Shown: positions 50,729-60,469, counted from the stretch's first letter. The stretch is 64,000 nucleotides of DNA from Nitratireductor sp. XY-223 (GCF_004959855.1 NZ_SPNT01000011.1:20834-84833), one strand, 5' to 3'. The notes: generated from the letters alone by a model not told the origin. Translations and numbers: made by a program.

Positions 50729-51862
50729 CTAGCCGAATAACATTGTTACATCGTTCCAGGTCGCAAACAGCATCAACATCAGTACAAGGCTGAGACCAAT
50801 CTTGAAGGCTATTTCCTGGGCCTTTTCACCGACCGGCCTGCCCCGCACGATCTCGATGGCGTAAAACACCAGATGGCCCCCATCGAGCATGGGAATCGGC
50901 AGCAAATTCAGGAACCCGATCGACACCGAAAGGACCGCGGCGAGCTGCAGGAGAGCAGCGGCGCCGAGCGTCGCCACCTGGCCCGACACCTGTGCCACGC
51001 GTATCGGACCGCCGAGCTGGTCAGCTTTTTCTCGTCCGATGATGATATTGCCGATGTAACCGACGGATCTGGCCACGATGAACCAGCTCTCGCCGGCCGC
51101 GGCTCCAACCGCCTGAAGCGGATTGAGCTCCTGCCTGCGGAAATTGGCCACAGAGGCATCCGTGACGACGCCGATGAGGCCGACTTCCATCTTGTTGCCG
51201 AACTGGTCCTCGATCTCCGCACGTTTCGGAACGATGGGAATCTCGATCATCCGGCCGTCCCGGTCCACCGTCAGGACTAAGCCCACTTCGGGACGGGGCG
51301 ACACGTAACGCCGTATGTCCTCGAACGTCAAAACCGGCTTGCCGTCGATCGTGGTGATCATGTCACCCGGCAGCAATCCGGCCTCCTCGGCCGCGCTGCC
51401 GGGCTGAACTTCCGCCACGACGGGATCGGCAACAGGCTTTCCGTATATGGCGAACATGACTGCGAAAATGGCGATTGCCAGAATGAAATTCGCGATCGGA
51501 CCGGCAGCCACCGTGGCCACGCGTTTCCACACATTCGCCCCGAGGAAGGATTGCTCCCGATCCGCATCGCTCATGCCGGAGACGGCATCGAAATCCGGCG
51601 CGCTTGCCGCGTTTTCATCGCCGTAGAACTTCACATATCCGCCGAGCGGAATCGCGGACAGCTTCCAGCGCGTGCCGTGGCGGTCGTTGAATCCGACTAT
51701 CTCGGGGCCGAAGCCCACAGAGAAGGTCAGGATGCGGATGCCGCACCACCGACCGACCAGATAGTGGCCCATCTCGTGTACAAAGACGACCAATGTTAGC
51801 ACGATCAGAAACGGCACTATGTAGCCGACCAGAAAACTATAGACTGATATCAGATAGTCCAT
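50729..51862 (-). CDS. rseP: Site-2 protease RseP
   Basis: 377 aa. Intramembrane zinc metalloprotease. HEMGH (residues 29-33) is the HExxH zinc site and NLLPIPMLDGGH holds the third ligand Asp. One PDZ-like domain (about 125-195: VQPGSAAEEAGLLPGDMI) instead of the two in E. coli. Four TM helices. Cleaves anti-sigma factors or signal-peptide remnants. In an operon with cdsA and uppS upstream. Confidence 0.96.
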   Translation of the reverse strand: MDYLISVYSFLVGYIVPFLIVLTLVVFVHEMGHYLVGRWCGIRILTFSVGFGPEIVGFNDRHGTRWKLSAIPLGGYVKFYGDENAASAPDFDAVSGMSDADREQSFLGANVWKRVATVAAGPIANFILAIAIFAVMFAIYGKPVADPVVAEVQPGSAAEEAGLLPGDMITTIDGKPVLTFEDIRRYVSPRPEVGLVLTVDRDGRMIEIPIVPKRAEIEDQFGNKMEVGLIGVVTDASVANFRRQELNPLQAVGAAAGESWFIVARSVGYIGNIIIGREKADQLGGPIRVAQVSGQVATLGAAALLQLAAVLSVSIGFLNLLPIPMLDGGHLVFYAIEIVRGRPVGEKAQEIAFKIGLSLVLMLMLFATWNDVTMLFG

Positions 51863-51878
51863 GCAAAGCGTCCGTCCC

Positions 51879-52718
51879 TTAGGGTCCCAGCAGCCGCAGC
51901 GCTATATCGTTGCCGCCGCCGGGGGAAATGTCGTTGCCGGGCAGCGCGACACCAATCGCATAGGCTGCAAACGCGGCGAAAATGACGCTGTCCACGCGGT
52001 CCATAACGCCACCGTGCCCGGGTATTATCGCACCGGAATCCTTTACGCCAAACTGTCTTTTGAAACCGGATTCAAAAAGATCGCCCATCTGGCCGGCAAG
52101 CGACAGCACCGCGGCAAGCGCGGCCACCCAGACCAGTCTGGAATCGGCAAATATCGCGGCGGCAATGATCCCGGCGATGACACCGCCCAAAAGACCGCTG
52201 GCAAAGCCCGACCAGGTTTTTTTGGGAGACATTACCGGCGCGAGTTTGGGGCCTCCGAACTGACGGCCGCCAAAAAAGGCAAAAATGTCGGTCGTCCAGA
52301 TCACCGCGAATAGGAAGATCACCACCGCAAACCCGTAGCTGCCCGAATCCCGTAATTCGGTAAAGGCAACGCCGGAAAAACCGGCATAGACCAGACCGAC
52401 GGCGGGCCAACCGTCGCGGCCTTCCAACACGCGTGCCAGGAGGCACAGCGCGGCACCTGCTGCAGCCAGCGCCAATCCGAGGCTGCCCCAACCGGCCAGT
52501 ATGCAAATCCCGGTCGCGCCGATGGTGCAGATCCCGATTGCCCAGGTTGCGCGGCTTAGCGACCTGGTCTGCACAATGCGAAACCACTCGACGAACACAA
52601 GCGCCATGAACACGACCAAAAGCAGCTTGAAGCCGAGGCCGCCGAACCACGTCAGCGCGAGCACAACGAGCCCCAGCGTTACGCCGGATAACGTACGAAC
52701 CAGAATCTCACTGTGCAT
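51879..52718 (-). CDS. cdsA: Phosphatidate cytidylyltransferase
   Basis: 279 aa. Forms CDP-diacylglycerol, the precursor of all phospholipids. Polytopic, with the C-terminal signature SLAGQMGDLFESGFKRQFGVKDSG (in parts) continuing into IPGHGGVMDRVDS. TTDIFAFFGGRQFGG is a second family motif. The start overlaps the uppS stop by one base. dxr, often found between cdsA and rseP in other proteobacteria, is absent here. Confidence 0.96.
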   Translation of the reverse strand: MHSEILVRTLSGVTLGLVVLALTWFGGLGFKLLLVVFMALVFVEWFRIVQTRSLSRATWAIGICTIGATGICILAGWGSLGLALAAAGAALCLLARVLEGRDGWPAVGLVYAGFSGVAFTELRDSGSYGFAVVIFLFAVIWTTDIFAFFGGRQFGGPKLAPVMSPKKTWSGFASGLLGGVIAGIIAAAIFADSRLVWVAALAAVLSLAGQMGDLFESGFKRQFGVKDSGAIIPGHGGVMDRVDSVIFAAFAAYAIGVALPGNDISPGGGNDIALRLLGP

Positions 52719-53443
52719 CAGGAGCCCAAAGCCAGGTCTTGCTCGGCCACCGCCCCGAAGCGCCGGCTGCGGCCGGCAAACTGCCGCAGGGCTTCCTCGA
52801 AGTCGGTTCGATCGAAATCAGGCCACAGGCACGGCAGGAAGACGAACTCCGCATAGGCCGCCTGCCAGATCAGAAAATTCGAGATGCGCTGTTCGCCGCT
52901 GGTGCGAATGACCAGGTCCGGGTCGGGCACCTCGGACGTGTCCAGCGCCTCGCTGAGCGAATCCTCATCGATGCGCTCCGGGTCGATCTCGCCGCGTGCG
53001 GCCTTGATGGCCAGAAGCCTTGCCGCGCGGGTGATATCGTCCCTGCCGCCGTAGTTGAACGCGATAATGAGATCTAGCGCGCTGTTTCCCCTCGTCAGTT
53101 CCTCGGCCTCCGTCAGAAGAGCCAGAATGTCGGGCTTGAGCGAGTTTCGGTCGCCGATAACGCGCACACGCACGTTCTCGCGGTGCAGTTCGGCGAGATC
53201 GCGCCGCACGAATATCTTCAGCAGGTTCATCAGGTCATTGACTTCATCCTGCGGACGGCGCCAGTTCTCCGATGAAAACGCGAACAATGTCAGATATCTG
53301 ATGCCAAGCTCACCGGCAGACTTCACAGCCTGCCGGACCGCCTCAACACCCTTGCGGTGGCCGATTGCGCGCGCCTGGCCGCGTTGCTGGGCCCATCGTC
53401 CGTTGCCATCCATGATGATGGCCACATGTTGAGGCGTGTTCAA
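52718..53443 (-). CDS. uppS: Undecaprenyl diphosphate synthase
   Basis: 241 aa from a TTG at 53443 with AGAGG upstream. The family begins just before [13 protein letters not shown], so the longer open frame to 53557 (overlapping frr) is not used. Catalytic Asp is in [28 protein letters not shown] and [19 protein letters not shown] (in parts) are signatures. Makes the C55 lipid carrier for peptidoglycan and O-antigen. Confidence 0.94.
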   Translation of the reverse strand: MNTPQHVAIIMDGNGRWAQQRGQARAIGHRKGVEAVRQAVKSAGELGIRYLTLFAFSSENWRRPQDEVNDLMNLLKIFVRRDLAELHRENVRVRVIGDRNSLKPDILALLTEAEELTRGNSALDLIIAFNYGGRDDITRAARLLAIKAARGEIDPERIDEDSLSEALDTSEVPDPDLVIRTSGEQRISNFLIWQAAYAEFVFLPCLWPDFDRTDFEEALRQFAGRSRRFGAVAEQDLALGS

Positions 53444-53501
53444 CGATCGACCTCTGTCTTGTCCTTCTAGACGGAAAGATGCCACCGACTCGCGTGACAC
53501 C

Positions 53502-54062
53502 CTAAACCTGCATGATTTCTTCTTCTTTGTCACTGAGCAGCCGATCGACCTCAGCAATCATTTCGTCTGTCAGTTTCTGTACGTCATCAGCCTGGGCGTG
53601 ACTTTCGTCCTGGCTAATGTCGCCGTCTTTTTCGGCCTTTTTGAGGGAGTCCATGCCGTCCTTTCGCACGTGCCGAATGGCAATGCGGCCGTTCTCGGCA
53701 TAATTGTGCGCGACTTTGACCAGTTCTTTGCGGCGCTCCTCGTTCAGCTCCGGCAGCGGAATTCGCAAGGTGCTGCCGTCTGTCACGGGATTGAGACCGA
53801 GATTCGACTCGCGAATGGCCTTCTCGACCGCGCCAACCATCGACTTGTCCCAGACCGATACGGTTATCATGCGTGGTTCGGGAACAGAGATGTTTGAAAC
53901 CTGGTTCAGAGGCATTTGCGAGCCGTAGGCTTCGACCGATACCGGATCAAGTACATTCGCCGACGCTCTGCCGGTGCGTAACGCTGCGATGTCACTTTTA
54001 AATGCCGAAATAGCACCTTCCATGCGGCGCCTTAGGTCGGCGAAATCTGCACCATCACTCAT
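53502..54062 (-). CDS. frr: Ribosome recycling factor
   Basis: 186 aa, standard length. Splits post-termination ribosomes with [41 protein letters not shown] and [22 protein letters not shown] segments (here [13 protein letters not shown]) are diagnostic. Downstream of pyrH in the usual rpsB-tsf-pyrH-frr order. Confidence 0.98.
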   Translation of the reverse strand: MSDGADFADLRRRMEGAISAFKSDIAALRTGRASANVLDPVSVEAYGSQMPLNQVSNISVPEPRMITVSVWDKSMVGAVEKAIRESNLGLNPVTDGSTLRIPLPELNEERRKELVKVAHNYAENGRIAIRHVRKDGMDSLKKAEKDGDISQDESHAQADDVQKLTDEMIAEVDRLLSDKEEEIMQV

Positions 54063-54197
54063 GGTCTGAAATTCTCCACTTCACTACGAGTCGGCCGCGC
54101 CCACCCGATAATACACCACAACAGGCCTAACAGTCCTGCGCGAACAAGTACAGAATGGCACAAAACAGACGATTGCGGGCACATATGCCGAAGCAGC

Positions 54198-54920
54198 CTA
54201 ACGGTCGTTGACGACCGTGGCGCGTCCCGCACCGTTCAGGATCGCGGCAAATCCTCCCTTGTCGTGGATCGAAAAGACAATGATCGGAATGGCGTTCTCC
54301 CGGGCAAGAGCGACGGCAGCAACGTCCATCACCGCCAGGCCCTTTTCCAGCACCTCGTCATGGGTGAGTGTGTCAAAGCGCCGGGCCTGCGGGTTGGATT
54401 TGGGATCGTCCGAATAGATGCCGTCCACCTGGGTTCCCTTGAATATCGCCTGGGCGCCCATTTCGGCGGCGCGCAGGGCCGCTGCGGAATCGGTCGTGAA
54501 GAACGGATTGCCGGTACCGCCGGCAAAGATGACAACGCGCCCCTTTTCCAGATGATGCAAAGCCGCGCGCTGGGAAAAGCTCTGGCAAATCTCCGGCATG
54601 GCGATGGCGGACAGGACCTCGGTCGCCACGCCGAGCTTGCGCAGCGATGTTGCCAGCGCCAGGGCGTTGATGACCGTCGCGAGCATGCCCATGTGGTCGC
54701 CCGTCACGCGATCGCCGCCCTTCGAGGCAACGGCGACACCCCGGAAGATGTTGCCGCCGCCGACGACCACACCGACTTCGACACCCATCGCATGCGCCTC
54801 TGCAATATCCGATGCGATGCGATCGGCAACCGCGACATCGATGCCGAAGCCCTGCTCGCCCATCAGGGCTTCGCCGGAGGCTTTGAGGAGAACACGCTGG
54901 TAGATGGGCTTTTGAGACAT
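54198..54920 (-). CDS. pyrH: Uridylate kinase
   Basis: 240 aa. Amino-acid-kinase-fold UMP kinase. YQRVLLKASGEALMG, VGVVVGGGNIFRG, GTGNPFFTTDSAAALRA and DGIYSDDPKSNP are family motifs. Makes UDP for nucleotide and sugar-nucleotide pools, including UDP-GlcNAc used by LpxA. Confidence 0.98.
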   Translation of the reverse strand: MSQKPIYQRVLLKASGEALMGEQGFGIDVAVADRIASDIAEAHAMGVEVGVVVGGGNIFRGVAVASKGGDRVTGDHMGMLATVINALALATSLRKLGVATEVLSAIAMPEICQSFSQRAALHHLEKGRVVIFAGGTGNPFFTTDSAAALRAAEMGAQAIFKGTQVDGIYSDDPKSNPQARRFDTLTHDEVLEKGLAVMDVAAVALARENAIPIIVFSIHDKGGFAAILNGAGRATVVNDR

Positions 54921-54958
54921 GATCGATCCGTAAGTGAACTGAAAGCCGGATACACGAA

Positions 54959-54984
54959 GGGCACCGCGTTGTCACGCGATGCCC
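54959..54984 (-). terminator. Hairpin between tsf and pyrH
   Basis: GGGCA and CGCG (54959-54968) pair with CGCG and TGCCC (54975-54984) around a six-base loop, with one mismatch pair. No T run follows on the minus strand (TTCGTG), so partial termination or an mRNA stability role is more likely than full termination. Confidence 0.45.
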
Positions 54985-55013
54985 CGGCATTTTCACCTGT
55001 AATTGTCGGTCAA

Positions 55014-55937
55014 TCAGGCATTGGCTGCGGCTGCGACCTCCGCAGCGAAATCGCTCTCTTCCTTTTCGACGCCTTCGCCGAGCTGGAAGCGGACGAATCC
55101 GGCGACGGCAATCGGTGCCCCGGCATCGGCTTCCGCCTGTTTGACGGCTGCCTCGACCGTGAGATCGGGATTGATGACGAAGCTCTGCGACATCAAGGCG
55201 ACTTCCTCGAAGAACTTGCGCATGCGTCCTTCGACCATCTTCTCGATGATGTTGTCGGGCTTGCCGGACTCGCGCGCCTGCTCGATGAAGATCGCGCGTT
55301 CGCGGTCGGCGACATCGGCGTCGACATCGGCGGAGGTCACGGCCAGCGGGTTCGTTGCAGCCACGTGCATGGCAATCTGCTTACCGATCGCTGCGAGGGC
55401 GCCGGCATCACCCGACGACTTGAGCGCCACGAGAACGCCAAGCTTGCCGAGACCGTCGGCAACGGAATTGTGGATGTAGCTCGCAACGACACCCTCGTCC
55501 ACGGACAGCAGCGCGCTGCGGCGCAGGTTCAGGTTCTCGCCGATCGTTGCAACGGCATCGGTGACGCTGTCGGCAACCGATTTTCCGGTTGCCGGATAGG
55601 TTGCGGAAGCAACTGCGTCGACCGTTCCGTCCGTCGTCAGGGCCACGGCCGCGACGCCGCGCACGAGATCCTGAAAGGCATCGTTGCGCGCCACGAAATC
55701 GGTTTCCGAATTGATCTCGACGACGACCGCCCGGTTCCCCTCGGCGGCAACGCCCACGAGGCCTTCTGCCGCCGTGCGCCCGGACTTCTTGTCGGCCTTG
55801 GCAATGCCCTTGGCGCGGAGCCAGTCAATTGCGGCTTCCATGTCGCCGTTGTTTTCGATCAGCGCCTTTTTGCAGTCCATCATGCCTGCGCCGGACTTTT
55901 CACGCAGTTCTTTCACCTGAGATGCGGAAATGCTCAT
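55014..55937 (-). CDS. tsf: Elongation factor Ts
   Basis: 307 aa from the ATG at 55937 (AGAGG upstream). Nucleotide exchange factor for EF-Tu. The N-terminal domain [24 protein letters not shown] and the core [13 protein letters not shown] are signature motifs. [13 protein letters not shown] and the C-terminal [11 protein letters not shown] follow. Earlier in-frame start at 55991 falls inside the intergenic hairpin and is rejected. Confidence 0.98.
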   Translation of the reverse strand: MSISASQVKELREKSGAGMMDCKKALIENNGDMEAAIDWLRAKGIAKADKKSGRTAAEGLVGVAAEGNRAVVVEINSETDFVARNDAFQDLVRGVAAVALTTDGTVDAVASATYPATGKSVADSVTDAVATIGENLNLRRSALLSVDEGVVASYIHNSVADGLGKLGVLVALKSSGDAGALAAIGKQIAMHVAATNPLAVTSADVDADVADRERAIFIEQARESGKPDNIIEKMVEGRMRKFFEEVALMSQSFVINPDLTVEAAVKQAEADAGAPIAVAGFVRFQLGEGVEKEESDFAAEVAAAANA

Positions 55938-55958
55938 CTTCGCCTCTTGCAAGAGTGT

Positions 55959-55981
55959 GGTGCACCGAAAATCGGTGCACC
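55959..55981 (-). repeat. Intercistronic hairpin between rpsB and tsf
   Basis: GGTGCACCGA (55959-55968) pairs perfectly with TCGGTGCACC (55972-55981) around three bases. It starts 21 bases before the tsf ATG and precedes its ribosome-binding site. There is no T run on the minus strand, so it is more likely a processing or pausing element than a terminator. Confidence 0.75.
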
Positions 55982-56045
55982 GTATTTTCATGGTTCCAAT
56001 ACAGATTCACATGACATGCGCGTGACATGCCATCGATCGAATGCC

Positions 56046-57020
56046 TTAGGAAGCCGGGGTTTTCTCCGCCGCGGCTTCGGCCTTCTCGGCGGCCGGTTCC
56101 TCGGCAGCAGCCTCTTCAGCTGCGGGCTCTTCAGCAACAGCCTCTTCAGCCGCAGGCTCTTCAGCAGCAGCCTCTTCAGCGGCGGGCTCCTCGGCAGCCG
56201 GCGTTTCAGCGGCCGGTTCCTTGGCGGCGGCTTCTTCCGCCGCAGGTTCCGCTGTCTCTTCCGTCACCTCTTCAAGGGCCGGTTCAACCGGTGCTTCCTC
56301 TGAAGCTCCGATATCCACGCCGGCGGAACCCTGCTGGCGCGCAATGCCGTCGAGGGCGGCTTTTGCCACCAGGTCGCAATAAAGCGAGATGGCTCGCGCC
56401 GCGTCGTCGTTGCCGGGAACCGGATAGTCGATGGGATCCGGGTCGCAGTTGGAATCGACAATGGCGACAACCGGGATGCCGAGGCGCTTGGCCTCCTGGA
56501 TGGCGATCGCTTCCTTGTTCGTGTCGATGATGAACATCAGGTCCGGCGTTCCGCCCATATCGCGGATACCGCCCAGTGCGCGCTCAAGCTTGTCGCGCTC
56601 GCGCTCAAGGTTCAGGCGTTCCTTCTTCGTGAAGCCCTGTGCCTCTGCTGCCAGCAGCTCATCGAGCTTGCGCAGACGCTGGATGGAATGCGAGATGGTT
56701 TTCCAGTTGGTCAGCATCCCGCCGAGCCAGCGCGCATTGACATAATACTGGGCGCTGCGCTTTGCCGCGTCGGCGACGAGTTCGGACGCCTGACGCTTGG
56801 TGCCGACGAAGAGCACGCGGCCACCACCGGCCACGGTGTCGCTGACGAGCTGCAGCGCCTGCGAGAGCATCGGGACCGTCTGGCCGAGATCGATGATGTG
56901 AACGTTGTTGCGGTCGCCGAAAATGAATTGCTTCATTTTCGGATTCCAGCGGTGAGTCTGGTGACCAAAGTGAACACCAGCTTCAAGCAGCTGGCGCATG
57001 CTGAAATCAGGCAATGCCAT
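56046..57020 (-). CDS. rpsB: 30S ribosomal protein S2 with long acidic C-terminal extension
   Basis: 324 aa versus about 240-260 in most bacteria. The core (1 to about 250) is normal: [57 protein letters not shown]. The last ~70 residues are Ala/Glu/Pro-rich repeats of the type [10 protein letters not shown], encoded by 30-bp tandem repeats at 56108-56197. AAGGAGACAAGGC sets the ATG at 57020. First gene of the tsf-pyrH-frr envelope cluster. Confidence 0.96.
   Translation of the reverse strand: MALPDFSMRQLLEAGVHFGHQTHRWNPKMKQFIFGDRNNVHIIDLGQTVPMLSQALQLVSDTVAGGGRVLFVGTKRQASELVADAAKRSAQYYVNARWLGGMLTNWKTISHSIQRLRKLDELLAAEAQGFTKKERLNLERERDKLERALGGIRDMGGTPDLMFIIDTNKEAIAIQEAKRLGIPVVAIVDSNCDPDPIDYPVPGNDDAARAISLYCDLVAKAALDGIARQQGSAGVDIGASEEAPVEPALEEVTEETAEPAAEEAAAKEPAAETPAAEEPAAEEAAAEEPAAEEAVAEEPAAEEAAAEEPAAEKAEAAAEKTPAS
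56108..56197. repeat. Three 30-bp tandem repeats in the 3' part of rpsB
   Basis: Units 56108-56137, 56138-56167 and 56168-56197 begin CAGCCTCTTCAGC and differ at a few positions only. Degenerate copies flank them on both sides (about 56079-56230). Each encodes ten residues of the acidic S2 tail in frame, so copy-number change would alter tail length without frameshift. Confidence 0.85.
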
Positions 57021-57247
57021 GCCTTGTCTCCTTTTCCGGTTATACCTCCGTGGCGCGTCAGCAGTTCGTCTGCCACCGGCGGACCGGCCCGGATTTCTCC
57101 CGGACAAGCCCATGCTCCACGTGTGGAATGGGCGGTTCCCTACAGTGGAATGCCGCCGATATCAAGGGGTACGGGCGAAAAAGCGGATTCAGGCATATAC
57201 TCTCACCGCATCGGAGGCGGTCAGCGCGTGCCGCCAGTCAATTCAGC

Positions 57248-58750
57248 TCACGTCTGGATTGCCGACAAGAGGTAAAAAATAACTGCGGAAAGCAGGGCCG
57301 CTGCCGGGACCGTTACCACCCACGCGGCCACGATGGTCATGAAATGCGACCTTCGCACAAGTTTTCTTCTGCGCATTTCGGAGTGGTTGATCTCCTGCGG
57401 TCGCACGCCGGTCAGTGTTTTCCGTTTGTTGACGTAGCGGCGGCGCCTTTTTGAGTTGCCGGTGTACCATTCGCGGAAAAAGCCGACACCGAAAACCGCG
57501 CCGACGGCAATGTGGGTGGAACTGACGGGCAAACCCAGCCATGAGGCAATAATCACGGTGATTGCCGCCGACAGCGCCACGCAATAGGCGCGCATCGGAT
57601 TCAGTTTGGTGATCTGCTGGCCTACCATGCGGATGAGCTTGGGGCCAAAAAGAAGCAGGCCGAACGAAATGCCAAAGGCACCGATGACCATGACCCACCA
57701 CGGTATAGTCACCTTGGCGGCTATCTCGCCGACGCCCGCAGTGTGGACAATTGCGGCAAGCGGGCCGACTGCATTGGCAACGTCGTTGGCGCCGTGCGCG
57801 AAGGAAAGCAAGGCGGCCGAGCAAACCAGCGGAATAGCAAACAGCTTGCGCAGAGACTGATTTCTGTTTTCGAGATGAGCGGACTGACGCGCGATTACCG
57901 GACGCACCAGCGCCCAGGCCGCCAGTGCTACAACCAGACCTATGAGCAGGGCCGACTGTATATCGATCTTCACGATCTTTTTGATGCCCTTAAGCGCCAG
58001 ATAAGTGGCGAAACACCCTGCCATAATGGCGATCAGCACAGGAACCCAGCGACGGGCCGCGGCAATCTTGTCATCCTGATAAATGATCAGGGTCTTGATA
58101 AGCGCAAGGAAGATTGCGGCAATCACGCCGCCGATGAGCGGCGATATGACCCAGCTTGCTGCAATGCTGGCCATGGTTGGCCAATTCACAACAGTGAAAC
58201 CGGCCGCCGCGATGCCAGCCCCCATCACGCCTCCAACGACGGAGTGGGTGGTCGACACCGGCGCGCCGACCCAGGTTGCGAGGTTGACCCAGACAGCGGA
58301 GGAAATAAGCGCGGCCATCATCGCCCAGACAAAACTCGAACTTTCGGCAAAATTGTCCGGATCAATGATGCCTTTCGAGATCGTGCTGACGACATCGCCA
58401 CCGGCAATGAGCGCGCCGCCGCTTTCGAATACGGCGGCAATTACCAGCGCCACGCCCATGGTCATGGCGTTCGAACCAACGGCCGGCCCGACATTGTTGG
58501 CGACATCATTCGCGCCGATATTGAGCGCCATGTAGGCGCCAACGACCGCTGCCGCGATGATAATGACGGATCCTGGAAGGCCGCTTACAAAAAGGCTGGC
58601 GAAAATGAGTGCCAGCACAAGAAAGGCCACGGCGATACCGAGCCCGAGCATTTTGCGCGACAAAAACTGCGTGGCCAGTTCGACACGCGAGATTTTGGCG
58701 AGATCCTTGTCGAGCGTTAACTTCGAGTAGTCTCGTTGGGTCGGCTGCAA
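57248..58750 (-). CDS. pit: Inorganic phosphate transporter, PiT family
   Basis: 500 aa. Low-affinity, proton-coupled metal-phosphate symporter. The two PiT repeats carry ALNIGANDVANNVGPAVGS and SFAHGANDVANAVGPL. About ten TM helices are split by a charged loop (about residue 280-300). The start is TTG at 58750 with GGGGGAGGG upstream. There is no DUF47 (PhoU-like) partner adjacent and no PHO box. A 16-bp palindrome lies 43 bases upstream. Confidence 0.93.
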   Translation of the reverse strand: MQPTQRDYSKLTLDKDLAKISRVELATQFLSRKMLGLGIAVAFLVLALIFASLFVSGLPGSVIIIAAAVVGAYMALNIGANDVANNVGPAVGSNAMTMGVALVIAAVFESGGALIAGGDVVSTISKGIIDPDNFAESSSFVWAMMAALISSAVWVNLATWVGAPVSTTHSVVGGVMGAGIAAAGFTVVNWPTMASIAASWVISPLIGGVIAAIFLALIKTLIIYQDDKIAAARRWVPVLIAIMAGCFATYLALKGIKKIVKIDIQSALLIGLVVALAAWALVRPVIARQSAHLENRNQSLRKLFAIPLVCSAALLSFAHGANDVANAVGPLAAIVHTAGVGEIAAKVTIPWWVMVIGAFGISFGLLLFGPKLIRMVGQQITKLNPMRAYCVALSAAITVIIASWLGLPVSSTHIAVGAVFGVGFFREWYTGNSKRRRRYVNKRKTLTGVRPQEINHSEMRRRKLVRRSHFMTIVAAWVVTVPAAALLSAVIFYLLSAIQT

Positions 58751-58792
58751 GCCTTAAACCCTCCCCCGGGCATTTCCGTTTGCCGAGTGGAC

Positions 58793-58808
58793 AGTCCTTT
58801 AAAGGACT
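58793..58808. promoter_or_regulatory. Perfect 16-bp palindrome upstream of pit
   Basis: AGTCCTTTAAAGGACT is self-complementary, with no loop. It lies 43 bases before the pit start, where an operator or a short leader hairpin would sit. It does not match the PHO box (CTGTCAT repeats), so the regulator is unknown. Confidence 0.6.
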
Positions 58809-58880
58809 TGCACCGGCTCTCCTGCTTTATGCACTCAACAAACAGGGAGCAAGCATTTGCCGGAAATCAGGGGTAAAAAA

Positions 58881-59348
58881 CTATGGACAAAAGTCGCGTA
58901 TCAGGGATTGCAGCTCCGGTTCATCAACCTTTCCGGCCGCTTCTTCTACACTGAACCACTGGCGTTGACGTTCATCTTTTTCAGGATAATCGTCCTCCAG
59001 CCGCTCGACTTCCAACGGATAAACCTGGACTGTACATCGGACAGGGAGTCCGCCGCGCATCCATTTGCGAAATTGGTAGGTTCCCAATGCCGACGGACCT
59101 ATCCGCCCGACAACGCCAGCTTCCTCAAATGCCTCAGATGCCGCGGTTCCAAAGTCGGACGTGTTTTTCATGGCCCACCCCTTGGGCAGAATCCACCGTC
59201 CGCTTCCCCTCGAGGTGATCAGCAGAACTTCAGCGCAATTGCCGCTTTTTCGGTAACAAAGTGCCGCGTACTGCAGCGGCGTGGGGCGGCTCACCATCAA
59301 GCTGAAGTATTCGGCTGCCGAGTTCCATCGTTCAAGTATTGCTGACAT
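58881..59348 (-). CDS. NUDIX hydrolase
   Basis: 155 aa. N-terminal YAALCYRKSGNCAEVLLITSRG and ILPKGWAMKN lead into a Nudix box that reads GWAMKNTSDFGTAA then SEAFEEAGV. The EE-x-G core is present, but the first Glu and the Arg of GX5EX7REUXEEXGU are replaced (Thr, Ser). This form resembles the diphosphoinositol-polyphosphate type hydrolases of rhizobia. The substrate is unknown. Lies between eipB and pit on the same strand. Confidence 0.85.
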   Translation of the reverse strand: MSAILERWNSAAEYFSLMVSRPTPLQYAALCYRKSGNCAEVLLITSRGSGRWILPKGWAMKNTSDFGTAASEAFEEAGVVGRIGPSALGTYQFRKWMRGGLPVRCTVQVYPLEVERLEDDYPEKDERQRQWFSVEEAAGKVDEPELQSLIRDFCP

Positions 59349-59520
59349 GCTTTTGTATCCCTACGCAGAACCATCTGGCTATCTTATTGCAATAGCTGCG
59401 CTGCGGCACATTATTTGGGTGCAATTCGATATCAACTTACAGTGACGAACGCCTGTTGTTACTTTCTTCGTCCGCCCGCAGCCGATTCGTATATCACATT
59501 GTGCTTAACACAATGGAAAT

Positions 59521-60336
59521 TCAACAGCCCTCGCCGTCAAATGTCTCCAGAGACGAAAGCGTACCCTTTAGCGCAAATTCGCCGTAGTCCATGATCAGGT
59601 CTCTGGTGATGCCATTCTCATACAGCTTGAAAGAAATACGATAAATCGGTGTTTCTTCGTCTTTTTTTGTTTCATCAAAATACGCAATTGTTACCGGCCA
59701 GGTCGGCATGTCGGCAAAATCACCGGTCGCATCCCGCTCCTCTTCATCTACGACGGAAACGCGCGGAGACCCGACGACACTCGTCGTCAGCATCACCTTG
59801 CGGCCCTCATCGGAGCCGTCGAAGAGATACGACTGGAAGAATCTCTCCCCCTTTTTCGCACGCTCGATAAGCGAAATCATCTGCGCTGTCGGAAACTGCG
59901 CGGGGTCGAGTTCCAGCTTGGCCCGCCTCGGGATCGTCAGGTCCACCGAAGTGCCTTGTGAGCCGGCCCTGGCGCTGCCGCGAACCTCGAGGTCTAGTTT
60001 CTGGTTCACAAACGACTTGGTGATGAAACGGAAAGTCCGGTCCTCGAGATTCTCGTATGTCGTTGTTTGCTGGTCGGTCAACCGCACGCTGTTGCCAGTG
60101 TCGGCCTGCGTAACGAACCGGAAACCGACCGTGTATCCTGCGCAGGCCGAACCGTTAAACTCGTAGACCATGCGTCCGTACATGGATTCGATGCCGGAAC
60201 GCTCCGAAGCGTCCTGCAATTCGAGATCGTAAACCGCCCGATGCGGAATGAGGGATTCAGCCACACCGGCATGCGCATACCCGGCCAGAACCAGACCGAT
60301 ATTGATGGACGCAATCGTTCCTAGTAACCGTCGCAA
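59521..60336 (-). CDS. eipB: Cell envelope integrity protein EipB (DUF1849)
   Basis: 271 aa. Periplasmic beta-spiral protein required for envelope integrity in Brucella. A signal peptide (about 1-24, ending YAHAGVA) precedes LIPHRAVYDLELQDA. The Cys pair that forms the family disulfide is present: GSACAGYTVGF near residue 64 and the last residue, GEGC. TTG start at 60336, supported by AGAAGGAAA. Spans the family's usual length. Confidence 0.9.
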   Translation of the reverse strand: MRRLLGTIASINIGLVLAGYAHAGVAESLIPHRAVYDLELQDASERSGIESMYGRMVYEFNGSACAGYTVGFRFVTQADTGNSVRLTDQQTTTYENLEDRTFRFITKSFVNQKLDLEVRGSARAGSQGTSVDLTIPRRAKLELDPAQFPTAQMISLIERAKKGERFFQSYLFDGSDEGRKVMLTTSVVGSPRVSVVDEEERDATGDFADMPTWPVTIAYFDETKKDEETPIYRISFKLYENGITRDLIMDYGEFALKGTLSSLETFDGEGC

Positions 60337-60469
60337 TCGACATTTCCTTCTGCTGCTATATGCACCATGTTAACGGGCATTGCGACAAATTGGTGGGGTG
60401 TCGGAAAATTCGACGCACCACGCCTCGCAGGACGAATTGTATTAGTCAAGACATTAACGGAGTTCAAAT

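Noticed and set aside
54264..56303. 679-codon open frame on the plus strand
   Set aside because: It runs antisense through pyrH, tsf and the repeat tail of rpsB. The apparent Gly/Ser/Phe/Leu repeats at its end are the reverse reading of the S2 tail repeats.
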